A stretch of DNA of 64,000 nt from Bacillota bacterium (GTDB taxonomy: Bacteria; Sysuimicrobiota; Sysuimicrobiia; Sysuimicrobiales; Segetimicrobiaceae). The position numbers were made by a program, and so were the translations under genes. The stretch covers positions 1 through 64,000 of the forward strand of contig JAJPJL010000130.1 in NCBI GenBank assembly GCA_021324255.1, written 5' to 3'. Position 1 is the stretch's first letter. Each line of letters opens with the position of its first letter. The notes under the pieces are model-generated. The model was not told the origin of the DNA. It saw only the letters and a program-made list of their open reading frames with translations, and ran no database searches. This document shows, piece by piece, positions 27,052 to 33,843 of the stretch.

Positions 27052-27971
27052 CGGCGGGTCTCCAGATACGCCACAAGGTCCCGGATCTGGTCCGGGGTGA
27101 GCCGAAAGTCCGGCATGAGCACGCCTGGCTTGAGCGCCTGAGGATCGGCAAGCCAGCGGCCGAGGGTGTCCGGCGTGTTCGCGATCCGGCCGGCGGCGAG
27201 CGTCTGCCGCGCCGCGATGTGCGTGAGATCGGGGCCCACGGCGACCGTGGAGGCATGACAGTGATCGCAGGAGAGCGACGCGTACAGTTTCTCCCCGGCG
27301 ACCGCCTCGGGCGTTGCCGGCGGGGGCGGCGGCTGCCGCTCGGAGGCGAGCCAGGCGTCGAACGCCTGCGACGACTCCGCGATCACGGAAATGCGCATCC
27401 ACGCGTGCCCGGCCCCACAGAACTCCACGCAGGCCCCAAGGTAGGTTCCCGGCCGGTCCGCCTGCAGCACCACGGTCGTCGGATAGCCGGGCGTCAGGTC
27501 CTCCTTGCGCCCCACCTGGGGGACCCAAAAGTCATGGATCACGTCCGCCGACTCGAGCCGCGTCACCATCGGCCGCCCGACCGGCAGGTGCACCTCGTTC
27601 GCCGTGAGGATGCCGCCGTGGGGGTATCGGATCTCCCACCACCACTGGTGTCCGATGATGATGATGTCGGGGCCGGGATCTTCGGAGCCGCCCGGCGGGG
27701 CGGCTGCCCGCATCATGGCAACGGTGGGGATGAAGATGGCGATCAGGACGGCGACGGCGCCGGCGATCCACACATACTCCCACTGGTGCCGGCCTTCCAC
27801 CTGCGGGGGCTCCGGCGCGCCCGGGCGGGCGCGAAAGCGGATCGCTGCGACCAGCACGAGACCGGCGACGATCACGAACACGCCGGCGCCAAGCCACAAT
27901 ACCAGCTCCAATAACGACTTGGTCGCCAGCCCTTGTGGCGATACCGGATTGAAGGGAGAGCTGACCTGCAT
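27048..27971 (-). CDS. coxB: Cytochrome c oxidase subunit II with C-terminal cytochrome c (caa3 type)
   Basis: 307 residues. Two N-terminal helices precede the CuA domain (IIIIGHQWWWEIRYP) with the CuA ligand cluster CVEFCGAGHAWM. The C-terminus carries a cytochrome c domain with CDHCH and a later Met (GVLMPDF), defining a caa3 oxidase that accepts electrons from a fused c domain. ATG 27971 has AGGAGCGGAGAG upstream; the longer frame from 27998 is less likely. First gene of the operon coxB-coxAC-ctaG-cox4-Rieske-cytochrome b/c. Confidence 0.93.
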   Translation of the reverse strand: MQVSSPFNPVSPQGLATKSLLELVLWLGAGVFVIVAGLVLVAAIRFRARPGAPEPPQVEGRHQWEYVWIAGAVAVLIAIFIPTVAMMRAAAPPGGSEDPGPDIIIIGHQWWWEIRYPHGGILTANEVHLPVGRPMVTRLESADVIHDFWVPQVGRKEDLTPGYPTTVVLQADRPGTYLGACVEFCGAGHAWMRISVIAESSQAFDAWLASERQPPPPPATPEAVAGEKLYASLSCDHCHASTVAVGPDLTHIAARQTLAAGRIANTPDTLGRWLADPQALKPGVLMPDFRLTPDQIRDLVAYLETRR

Positions 27972-27984
27972 GGACTCTCCGCTC

Positions 27985-28209
27985 CTATGTGCCGGCACTC
28001 CGCACGAGCGCTACCCGGCGGCCGCGCCGCCTCGGGGAATGCCGCGCCGGCGCCGTGTCACAGAGATCCGCGGTGTCGCACTCGTCGCAGGTCCACCGAC
28101 GCGTTCCCAGTGTGCAGACTGGGCATTCCGTACTGGGATGGCGGCTTGCCGGGACGTTGCGGTCGAACGGATCGACCCCTCGAGTCTTCGGTAACCTCGG
28201 GGCCCGCAC
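27985..28209 (-). CDS. Doubtful small zinc-ribbon ORF
   Basis: A 74-codon frame starting at a GTG contains CPVCTLGTRRWTCDECD, two CxxC pairs that would make a zinc ribbon. There is no convincing ribosome site and the tail is basic and low in complexity. It could equally be chance in GC-rich DNA upstream of coxB. The rest of 27972-28286 shows nothing else. Confidence 0.2.
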   Translation of the reverse strand: MRAPRLPKTRGVDPFDRNVPASRHPSTECPVCTLGTRRWTCDECDTADLCDTAPARHSPRRRGRRVALVRSAGT

Positions 28210-28286
28210 CTTCGCCGGTAGTTATTCCCCCCGTGTTGCACCCGCGGATCGGGCCCACGATTCCCGGAGTCACGGTGCGGGCCGAA

Positions 28287-28511
28287 TCAGCGAGTCAGCC
28301 AGTGCAGCAACGGGGTGCCGAGCAGCCCGTACGCAAAGGCGAGAAACGAACCCGCCACAAGACGCTCTTCCTCCGAGACATGGAGCACATGCAGGGTAAG
28401 CGTTACGAGCGGGAGCCCCCATGCAAGCATGAGCACGGTGGGCAGTCCCATCGTGGCGATCGAAAGAGCCACCCGCGAGTCCTCCCAACGACGACCAAAG
28501 TCGGACGTCAT
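28287..28511 (-). CDS. Small two-helix membrane protein, function unknown
   Basis: 74 residues from ATG 28511. Two hydrophobic helices, LSIATMGLPTVLMLAWGLPL and VAGSFLAFAYGLLGTPLLHW, are separated by a charged turn (HVSEEERL). No clear ribosome-binding site is visible and I do not recognise the family. It lies downstream of the SPW-repeat gene on the same strand (130 bp gap). Confidence 0.5.
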   Translation of the reverse strand: MTSDFGRRWEDSRVALSIATMGLPTVLMLAWGLPLVTLTLHVLHVSEEERLVAGSFLAFAYGLLGTPLLHWLTR

Positions 28512-28641
28512 TGGGTGCGGGCGTCTGATTCTCCTCCCCCGGCGTGCCGACAGAGCACTCGGGGCGGCGCTCATCGCGCCGCCCCGTTGAATCCGCGCGG
28601 AATGATCGTCGAACGGCGAGGAGCTCCCGCGGACGAAACGC

Positions 28642-29001
28642 TCAGTGCGCCTGCGGCGCGGCCCCCGCTTTCGCGAGATTGTAGAGGCTCGCCACGTTCA
28701 AGAGCAGGACGACGATCCCTCCGACGAGGGACGTCCAGTGGTCGCCCAGGCTGCCCGCAAACGACAACGCGGACGGCGCGATGACGAACCAAATACCGAC
28801 GAGACCGTTACAGTAGTAGATCCAGGCCCGCCGGCGAACGTTCCCGTTCAGCACCGCGGCGCCTGCGACGATCAGCAGGATTGCGCCGCCGACGATGCTG
28901 GTGACCATCATGGGCGGGTGGTTCGTGTAAAAGAGCGCGAACGGCGACATAATGAACCACACGCCGATCAGTGCAGTTACCGCGTTCTCCCAGGTCATCA
29001 T
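28642..29001 (-). CDS. SPW-repeat membrane protein
   Basis: 119 residues. Two internal repeats with the characteristic pattern (ALIGVWFIMSPFALFY and GLVGIWFVIAPSALSF) define the SPW repeat family, each a pair of membrane helices. The function is unknown. ATG 29001 is preceded by AAGGAAGTGAGG; a GTG at 29010 is possible. A PHO-box-like promoter lies about 115-185 bp upstream on the same strand. Confidence 0.82.
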   Translation of the reverse strand: MMTWENAVTALIGVWFIMSPFALFYTNHPPMMVTSIVGGAILLIVAGAAVLNGNVRRRAWIYYCNGLVGIWFVIAPSALSFAGSLGDHWTSLVGGIVVLLLNVASLYNLAKAGAAPQAH

Positions 29002-29117
29002 GGACCTCACTTCCTTTCCGTGTGTCTAACTCAGGGCGTCCCCGCCTCGCCCGCCGCTCCCCGCCACAACGGCCTTACCCGTGCGCCGGTGCATGTTCCC
29101 TTTCGTGTTCCTTCTCC

Positions 29118-29186
29118 ACTGTAGCCGCGCCGGCACGCGTTGACGTTGCCTGGGCGTAACGCGGGGAGAAACTTTCGGTAAAATTG
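29118..29186 (-). promoter_or_regulatory. PHO-box-like 11-bp repeat promoter upstream of the SPW-repeat gene
   Basis: Minus-strand units ATTTTACCGAA, AGTTTCTCCCC, GCGTTACGCCC and AGGCAACGTCA at 11-bp spacing, then 17 bp, then -10 hexamer TACAGT (29118-29123). The predicted start is near 29111, giving a leader of about 110 nt. The remaining 29187-29389 stretch is very GC-rich and shows no gene. Confidence 0.7.
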
Positions 29187-29389
29187 ACGCTTCGTCCGAA
29201 TGCCGCCGCGGGGCGGCGCGGAGGCCGCCGGGCGCGGCGCGCGTCCGGCCGAGCGCCCCGAACGTTTACTCGAGCGCGACCCCACGGCGAGACGGAAGAT
29301 GGCGGAGCAGCGTGATCCCGTGCCCCGAGAGCGCGGGCCTGGTAGGGGCGCGAATCACGGGTGCCCGCGGCGGACGGCGCCGGCGACGG

Positions 29390-29536
29390 CTACAGGTGTC
29401 CCGAGAGAACGAGGACCAGCGCCACTAACCCCAGGATGCTCAATGCGCAGAGGACCGGGAGCCACACGCCCGAACTGCGCGACACGCGCCGCGCGGCTCG
29501 CGCCGTGCTATCGTTCCGCGTGTCGTGATCGCCCAT
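29390..29536 (-). CDS. Putative 48-residue single-span membrane protein
   Basis: From ATG 29536 the minus strand encodes a basic N-terminus (MGDHDTRNDSTARAARRVSR) and one clear transmembrane helix (VWLPVLCALSILGLVALVLV) ending in SGHL. Positive-inside charge suggests a cytoplasmic N-terminus. An AAGGGA lies about 14 nt upstream, which is far for a ribosome site. Support is the helix, the codon pattern and a PHO-box-like promoter 140-210 bp upstream on the same strand. No family recognised. Confidence 0.45.
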   Translation of the reverse strand: MGDHDTRNDSTARAARRVSRSSGVWLPVLCALSILGLVALVLVLSGHL

Positions 29537-29677
29537 GGCTGCGGCGGCAGTCCCTTTCTCACCCACGTGTCGGGGAACTCGATTCGCTCATGAGGTCCCG
29601 GAGCCGCGCCGCGCGCGGGGCTGGGTTCGCGACACCTGCATCTGCCAGGGCTCGTCTCGTGCGTCGCGTCACGCTCC

Positions 29678-29746
29678 ACGCTACTCCACGGCGAAAGGGC
29701 TGACGTTGCGGGAATCCAAACTCCATGAAAACTGTTGGTAAACTGC
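29678..29746 (-). promoter_or_regulatory. PHO-box-like 11-bp repeat promoter (best-conserved copy)
   Basis: Minus-strand units AGTTTACCAAC, AGTTTTCATGG, AGTTTGGATTC and CCGCAACGTCA at exact 11-bp spacing; the first three begin AGTTT. After 17 bp comes the -10 hexamer TAGCGT (29678-29683), predicting a start near 29671. Transcription would run toward the small membrane ORF at 29390-29536. Confidence 0.72.
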
Positions 29747-29822
29747 GCGGTCGCGCATCCGCCGCGCTCAGCGCGCGCGCTACGAGACGCGTGGCTGCTG
29801 CCGCATGCTCCCGGCCCGGCCA

Positions 29823-30065
29823 TCACACGCCCCGCTCCCGCCATCGCGCCCACGCGGCCGCCTCGCTTGCGATGCGGCCGCGCGCCTCCAGCGTGTCGCA
29901 TGCAGGATGAAGATGCACGCGATACCGCCGGGTGCCGTACCGGCTCATGCGGGTGTAGCCACGCACCTCGAACGCCGGGTGCGCGCCGAACGAGGCCATA
30001 ATGGGCTCCCCGCAGGCCGCGCAAAATCCGTCGATGGTCGTCGCTTTCAGCGTGTGTGCGTTCAT
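29823..30065 (-). CDS. Small CxxC protein of unknown function
   Basis: 80 residues from ATG 30065. A CxxC pair (FCAACGEPI) and a later HLHPAC provide four possible metal ligands, suggesting a small zinc-binding fold. The C-terminus is a helix rich in Ala and Arg (EARGRIASEAAAWARW). The ribosome site is weak (GGACGAG). A PHO-box-like promoter 70-140 bp upstream is oriented toward it, which supports a real gene. Confidence 0.55.
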   Translation of the reverse strand: MNAHTLKATTIDGFCAACGEPIMASFGAHPAFEVRGYTRMSRYGTRRYRVHLHPACDTLEARGRIASEAAAWARWRERGV

Positions 30066-30137
30066 CACGGCTCGTCCGGGCCGTTGCCATGGTCCGCTCG
30101 CCGGCCGCACCGGCGCGCCGCGTGGATCCCAAGAATC

Positions 30138-30206
30138 ACGTTACTCCGACCGCCGCGGGACGGGGTTGCCGCCGCCTAAACGAAATGGAAACTTGTGGCA
30201 AATTGC
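30138..30206 (-). promoter_or_regulatory. PHO-box-like 11-bp repeat promoter upstream of the CxxC protein
   Basis: Minus-strand units AATTTGCCACA, AGTTTCCATTT, CGTTTAGGCGG and CGGCAACCCCG at 11-bp spacing, then 17 bp, then TAACGT (30138-30143). The predicted start is near 30131, about 65 nt before ATG 30065. This copy shares a 16-base core with the copy at 30.5 kb, which faces the other way. Confidence 0.7.
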
Positions 30207-30415
30207 GCGGCCCGCCGGCGCCGCGTTCATCCAACGTTATTTAGTGCGCGGCGCGACCGCCGGCGCGCTCAAGTTCTAGACCGCATCGCCTTCCAACCCG
30301 CTCCGTCGCTGCCGCCGCCTGCGCCGTTCGCACCTATCCCAGGCCGGACAGCCCGGGCTGACCGGGGGCGAAGCTCGCCGGCCGGCGTCCCGAGCCTCGC
30401 AGACCCGGACCCGTC

Positions 30416-30459
30416 GAGTTCCTCGCCCGCGTAAACATTGGGCAAACGATGCGTTACGT
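30416..30459 (-). promoter_or_regulatory. Degenerate partial PHO-box-like repeat
   Basis: Minus-strand units ACGTAACGCAT, CGTTTGCCCAA and TGTTTACGCGG keep the 11-bp period, but the fourth unit and the -10 element are not recognisable. Probably a decayed or weaker site. No gene was found downstream of it on the minus strand. Confidence 0.35.
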
Positions 30460-30499
30460 GGCGGCCCGCGTCCACGTCTCACCGCTTTGACGCGTCACG

Positions 30500-30567
30500 A
30501 TTTTGCCACAAGTTTCCGTCCTGTTTAGCCGCCGGCAACCTCAAGCGGCCCATGCATGGCGTACGCT
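30500..30567 (+). promoter_or_regulatory. PHO-box-like 11-bp repeat promoter upstream of the PhoX-like remnant
   Basis: The only copy on the plus strand. Units ATTTTGCCACA, AGTTTCCGTCC, TGTTTAGCCGC and CGGCAACCTCA at 11-bp spacing, then 18 bp, then TACGCT (30562-30567). The predicted start is near 30575. The next coding sequence is a Tat-signal fragment at 30657 that resembles a PhoX-type phosphatase, the kind of target expected for a PhoB/PhoP regulator. Confidence 0.72.
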
Positions 30568-30656
30568 GGATTCCAACAATCGCGGGGGCGCGCTCCGCTG
30601 ACGACGGGACGCACCGCCGAGTTCGATCGGGCGGGGCACCTCAGCGGGAGGAGGCG

Positions 30657-30836
30657 ATGGCCATGGCACGATGGGGAGATTCTGCGGCGCAGCGCCGGGG
30701 ACGTGGGCGCTCGACACGCCGCGAATTTCTTCGCACGGTGGGCGGCGGCGTCGCGGGCGCCCTGCTACCGCTCGCGGGGACGGGGGCAGCCGATCCGGTC
30801 AACGGCATCAACTTCGCGGCGCTCACGAAAACCTAG
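30657..30836 (+). pseudogene. Truncated Tat-exported protein, probably a PhoX-type alkaline phosphatase remnant
   Basis: 59 residues from ATG 30657, preceded by GGGAGGAGG. The segment STRREFLRTVGGGVAGALLP is a textbook twin-arginine signal, followed by an Ala-rich cleavage region and NGINFAALTKT, then a stop. Many PhoX/DUF839 phosphatases begin with this signal and a G-[IV]-N-F segment, but the catalytic body is missing. The 210 bp after the stop contain no clear continuation. The family assignment is inferred from the start plus the PHO-box-like promoter. Confidence 0.5.
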
Positions 30837-31048
30837 GCATCGATGGCGCGAGCGATGCTCGCCGCATTCTTGTCCACAGGCCACGGCGACAATCGGTGCC
30901 CGGAAAGGGGGTGATGACGTACGCAGCCGCCTCGGCACACTCGGGGCGCCGCCTGGTCAGGACTCGCAGTCGCGGTGTCGAGCCGATCGACAACGCGGAG
31001 TGAAGGGAGGTGGGGAGTCCCGCCATCGGGGAGCAGCGGGATGAGAGT

Positions 31049-32656
31049 ATGTGGTCATCCATGATCAGAGGCATCAGTGTATGCACGATCGCCTGCCTGT
31101 GCGGATTCGCCCTGATCGGGGCGCCGGGACGCGGCCAGGCGGCCGGCCCGACGACGCTGTCCATCGCCGTCGGCATCGACGCCGATACGCTCGATCCGGA
31201 GGGGCAAACGACGACGACGGTCGCCAACATGGTCGACTACATGTTTGATCCGCTGGTCTGGTACAACGGCCAGCGGACCGGCCTCCACGGCCGGCCGCCG
31301 TACACCGCAATCGAGCCGGTCCTCGCCACGTCATGGACGGTGAGCCCGGACGGCCGCACCTACACGTTCAAGCTTCGGCAGGGCGTCAAGTTCCAGGACG
31401 GCACCGAGTTCAACGCCGACGCGGTCAGGGCGAACATCGACCGGTGGCTCGATCCGGAGGTCCGCAATCCCAGCCGCTATTACTGGGACGCGATCGACGC
31501 GAACCGGATCGACACCCCGGACCCGTATACGGTGGTGCTGCATCTGCGCCGGCCGGACCCCACCCTGCTGGAGAAACTTGCGACAACCGCGGCGGAAATC
31601 GTGTCCCCGACCGCAGTCAAGAAACTCGACAATGGGAAGATCGCCCTCGGGCCCGTGGACGCGGGGACCGGCCCGTATGTGTTCAAGGAGTGGGTCCACG
31701 GCGATCACATCACCCTGGTGCGGAACCCGACCTACTGGGGGCGCAAGCCCTACTTCGATCAGGTGGTCTTCCGCGTGGTCCCGAACGCGGGCACGCGCGA
31801 GACGATGCTGCGGGCCGGCGACGTGCAGATGGCCTTCGAGCCCCCGGCGCCCGATCTGCGGGCCCTCCGGCGCGACCCCTCCCTCCGCGTGATCGAGGGG
31901 CCGAGCGACCGCGACATCTTCATCGGCCTGAACAATCTGTACGGTCCGCTCAAGGACGTCCGCGTGCGCCAGGCGCTCAACTACGCTATCAACAAGAACG
32001 CGATCATCGACAGCGTTTTGTTCGGCCTGGGCAATGTGCTCCAGTCCCCAACGACCCCATTCGAGTTCGGTTACGCGCAGATCCAACGCGGCGGCTGGCC
32101 GTTCAATCCCGCGAAGGCCAAACAGCTTCTGGCCGAAGCGGGGTATCCCAACGGGTTTGCGGTGAGCCTGCGGACCCCCACCGGCCGGTACATCCAGGAC
32201 TATCAGTTCGCGCAGGCGATCGCGGCCCAGCTGGCCAACGTCGGCGTGCGCGCCAACGTCCAGACGGCGGATTGGCCGACCTACATCGGTTGGCTGACGG
32301 CTCCCGCATCGCGTTCGCCGCTCCAGATGTTCGTCCTGGGCTGGGCGACGCAGTACCTCGATGCCGACGGCGAGCTGTTTGGGCAGTTCTCGTCCAGTCA
32401 GTGGCCGCCGTCCGGCCTGGCGTCGACGTTCTACAAGGATCCGCAGGTGGACAGGCTGCTGGTGGCCGGGCAGACGACCGTGGACACGCGGCAGCGGCTC
32501 GCGACCTACCGGACGGCGCAGCGGCTGATTTGGACGGACGCGCCCTGGGTGTTTCTCTGGTCGCAGAAGTTCTACGTCGTGACGAGCAGCCATCTCCGCG
32601 ACGTGGGCATCACCCCCACGGAGAAGTGGAGCGCGCTCTACGCAACATGGCAATGA
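31049..32656 (+). CDS. ABC transporter substrate-binding protein, peptide/nickel (family 5) type
   Basis: About 535 residues. A signal peptide (MIRGISVCTIACLCGFALIG) precedes the SBP_bac_5 fold: SIAVGIDADTLDPEGQTTTT, LATSWTVSPDGRTYTFKLRQ, GVKFQDGTEFNADAVRANI, and late DVRVRQALNYAINKNAI and FNPAKAKQLLAEAGYPNGF. These proteins bind oligopeptides, nickel chelates, sugars or glutathione; the ligand is unknown. ATG 31049 or 31061 are the likely starts; a GTG at 31010 overlaps the only good Shine-Dalgarno. No DppB/C permeases or ATPases are adjacent. The 249 bp after it show nothing recognisable. Confidence 0.86.
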   Translation: MWSSMIRGISVCTIACLCGFALIGAPGRGQAAGPTTLSIAVGIDADTLDPEGQTTTTVANMVDYMFDPLVWYNGQRTGLHGRPPYTAIEPVLATSWTVSPDGRTYTFKLRQGVKFQDGTEFNADAVRANIDRWLDPEVRNPSRYYWDAIDANRIDTPDPYTVVLHLRRPDPTLLEKLATTAAEIVSPTAVKKLDNGKIALGPVDAGTGPYVFKEWVHGDHITLVRNPTYWGRKPYFDQVVFRVVPNAGTRETMLRAGDVQMAFEPPAPDLRALRRDPSLRVIEGPSDRDIFIGLNNLYGPLKDVRVRQALNYAINKNAIIDSVLFGLGNVLQSPTTPFEFGYAQIQRGGWPFNPAKAKQLLAEAGYPNGFAVSLRTPTGRYIQDYQFAQAIAAQLANVGVRANVQTADWPTYIGWLTAPASRSPLQMFVLGWATQYLDADGELFGQFSSSQWPPSGLASTFYKDPQVDRLLVAGQTTVDTRQRLATYRTAQRLIWTDAPWVFLWSQKFYVVTSSHLRDVGITPTEKWSALYATWQ

Positions 32657-32905
32657 TATCCGCGTAACAAGCGTCGGGGCGCGGGTCCGGGGCCGGCGGA
32701 GCGGGAACCACCCGCCGGATCGCCCTGAGACGGCGCCGGCTCCCCGCCCGCGGCCCGCACCCCCGCAACGGCGTGGGGCTCATCGAATGCCCGCCAACGC
32801 ACGCGGCAGGGCGGCTCCGGTCGATCCGAGGAACAGCCACGGGATCGTATAGCGGCCGGTCGACGCGCCGGGCGGCGGCATCGCCGGGCCGGATCCTCGC
32901 GACGG

Positions 32906-33103
32906 CTAACAGGCCTCGCGCTTGACCGTGGGGCCGAGCCGGACGAGCAGCGCGTCTACCATCGCCAGCCGTTCCCTGAGGGCCGTGCGCAGCAGTGTGC
33001 GGCTCGTGTGGTGGATCTCGCTCGGGAGCGCCCGCCGCTCCTCGTGAAGGAGATCGATCAACAACGCGCGCTCCGCCTCGGTGAACTGCGGGGACGGGGT
33101 CAT
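32906..33103 (-). CDS. Small helical protein of unknown function
   Basis: 65 residues, predicted almost wholly helical, with LIDLLHEERRALPSEIHHTS and LRTALRERLAMVDALLVRLG. ATG 33103 overlaps the stop of the upstream gene (ATGA), so the two form a coupled pair. I do not recognise the family. The paired His residues could bind metal or be structural. Confidence 0.6.
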   Translation of the reverse strand: MTPSPQFTEAERALLIDLLHEERRALPSEIHHTSRTLLRTALRERLAMVDALLVRLGPTVKREAC

Positions 33104-33441
33104 TGCGGAGCGTGGGCGTCGCTTTCCAGAATCTTGTGGAGGTACTCTGCGTTGCGCCGGCGGATCTCCCCGATGTCCGGCGCCGAGTACAGCGAGTCCA
33201 CGATCGCGGCTCCATGGGTCTCCTGCGTCCATGTCAGCTCCACGCGGTCGCCCTTGTGGCGTGCCGGCGTCGTGGGAAGCATCGTCAGGTGGAACTCCAA
33301 GCCCGCGGCTTCGGCGATGTGAAACACCATGATCTTGCCCGGCGGGTCGAGCTGTTCGACAATTTGCGGCACATCGGCGATGTGCCCTACAAGATGGTGC
33401 CGCTCCGTCCCGCGGTGCGGGAAGAATCGAGACAGGTTCAT
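33100..33441 (-). CDS. Conserved-looking protein of unknown function
   Basis: 113 residues from ATG 33441, which has GAGGAGCG about 5 nt upstream. It contains HHLVGHIADVPQIVEQLDPP, MVFHIAEAAGLEFHLTMLPT and VELTWTQETHGAAIVDSLYS, a mixed alpha/beta pattern with several His but no motif I can name. It is translationally coupled to the 65-residue gene downstream. A PHO-box-like promoter lies about 210-275 bp upstream on the same strand. Confidence 0.62.
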   Translation of the reverse strand: MNLSRFFPHRGTERHHLVGHIADVPQIVEQLDPPGKIMVFHIAEAAGLEFHLTMLPTTPARHKGDRVELTWTQETHGAAIVDSLYSAPDIGEIRRRNAEYLHKILESDAHAPQ

Positions 33442-33648
33442 CGCATCGCTCCTCGTCGTCGACTGTGCGCGGCGTTCGCGCACGAACGCGTCGGCCACGT
33501 TCGGAGGATGTGGGCCGCAGGACATTTGCCAATCGGGCCCGCGACGACACCCTCACCGCGGCCGGCGGCGCCTGAGCGGACCCCGAGGCATCTGCCGGGG
33601 GGATTTCGCCCCCGGCCGGCATGCTCCGACGCCCGTACCGGTATGGTT

Positions 33649-33717
33649 AGCGTACCAGGCCGCGGCCGGGTGAAGGTTACCGGAGCATAACCGGGACGAC
33701 AACAGAGGGTAAATTCG
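33649..33717 (-). promoter_or_regulatory. PHO-box-like 11-bp repeat promoter upstream of the 33.1-33.4 kb gene pair
   Basis: Minus-strand units AATTTACCCTC, TGTTGTCGTCC, CGGTTATGCTC and CGGTAACCTTC at 11-bp spacing, then 17 bp, then TACGCT (33649-33654). The predicted start near 33642 gives a 200-nt leader to ATG 33441. The remainder of 33442-33843 holds no other gene. Confidence 0.65.
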
Positions 33718-33785
33718 AGCCGCGTGCGGCGGGCGACCACGGCGGTCAAGAGCGGGGTGCGGCCGTACGGGCGGGGCACGTGACG

Positions 33786-33820
33786 GCGCGGGGTCAAGCC
33801 AACGAGGCCCGACCCCGCGC
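33786..33820 (-). terminator. Hairpin after the HtrA protease gene
   Basis: A perfect 10-bp inverted repeat (GCGCGGGGTC and its complement) with a 15-nt loop begins 24 bp after the protease stop codon. No U-tract follows, so it is either a weak intrinsic terminator or an mRNA 3'-end stabiliser. Confidence 0.45.
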
Positions 33821-33843
33821 GATTCGACGTGTGGAATCCAGCC

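Noticed and set aside
28185-28260. Candidate extra PHO-like site (CGGTAAC near 28190)
   Set aside because: The preceding 33 bases lack the GTTT-type units at 11-bp spacing and no TANNNT occurs at the right distance.
30837-31048. Possible continuation of the PhoX-like remnant in another frame
   Set aside because: The three plus-strand frames contain no segment resembling phosphatase active-site motifs.
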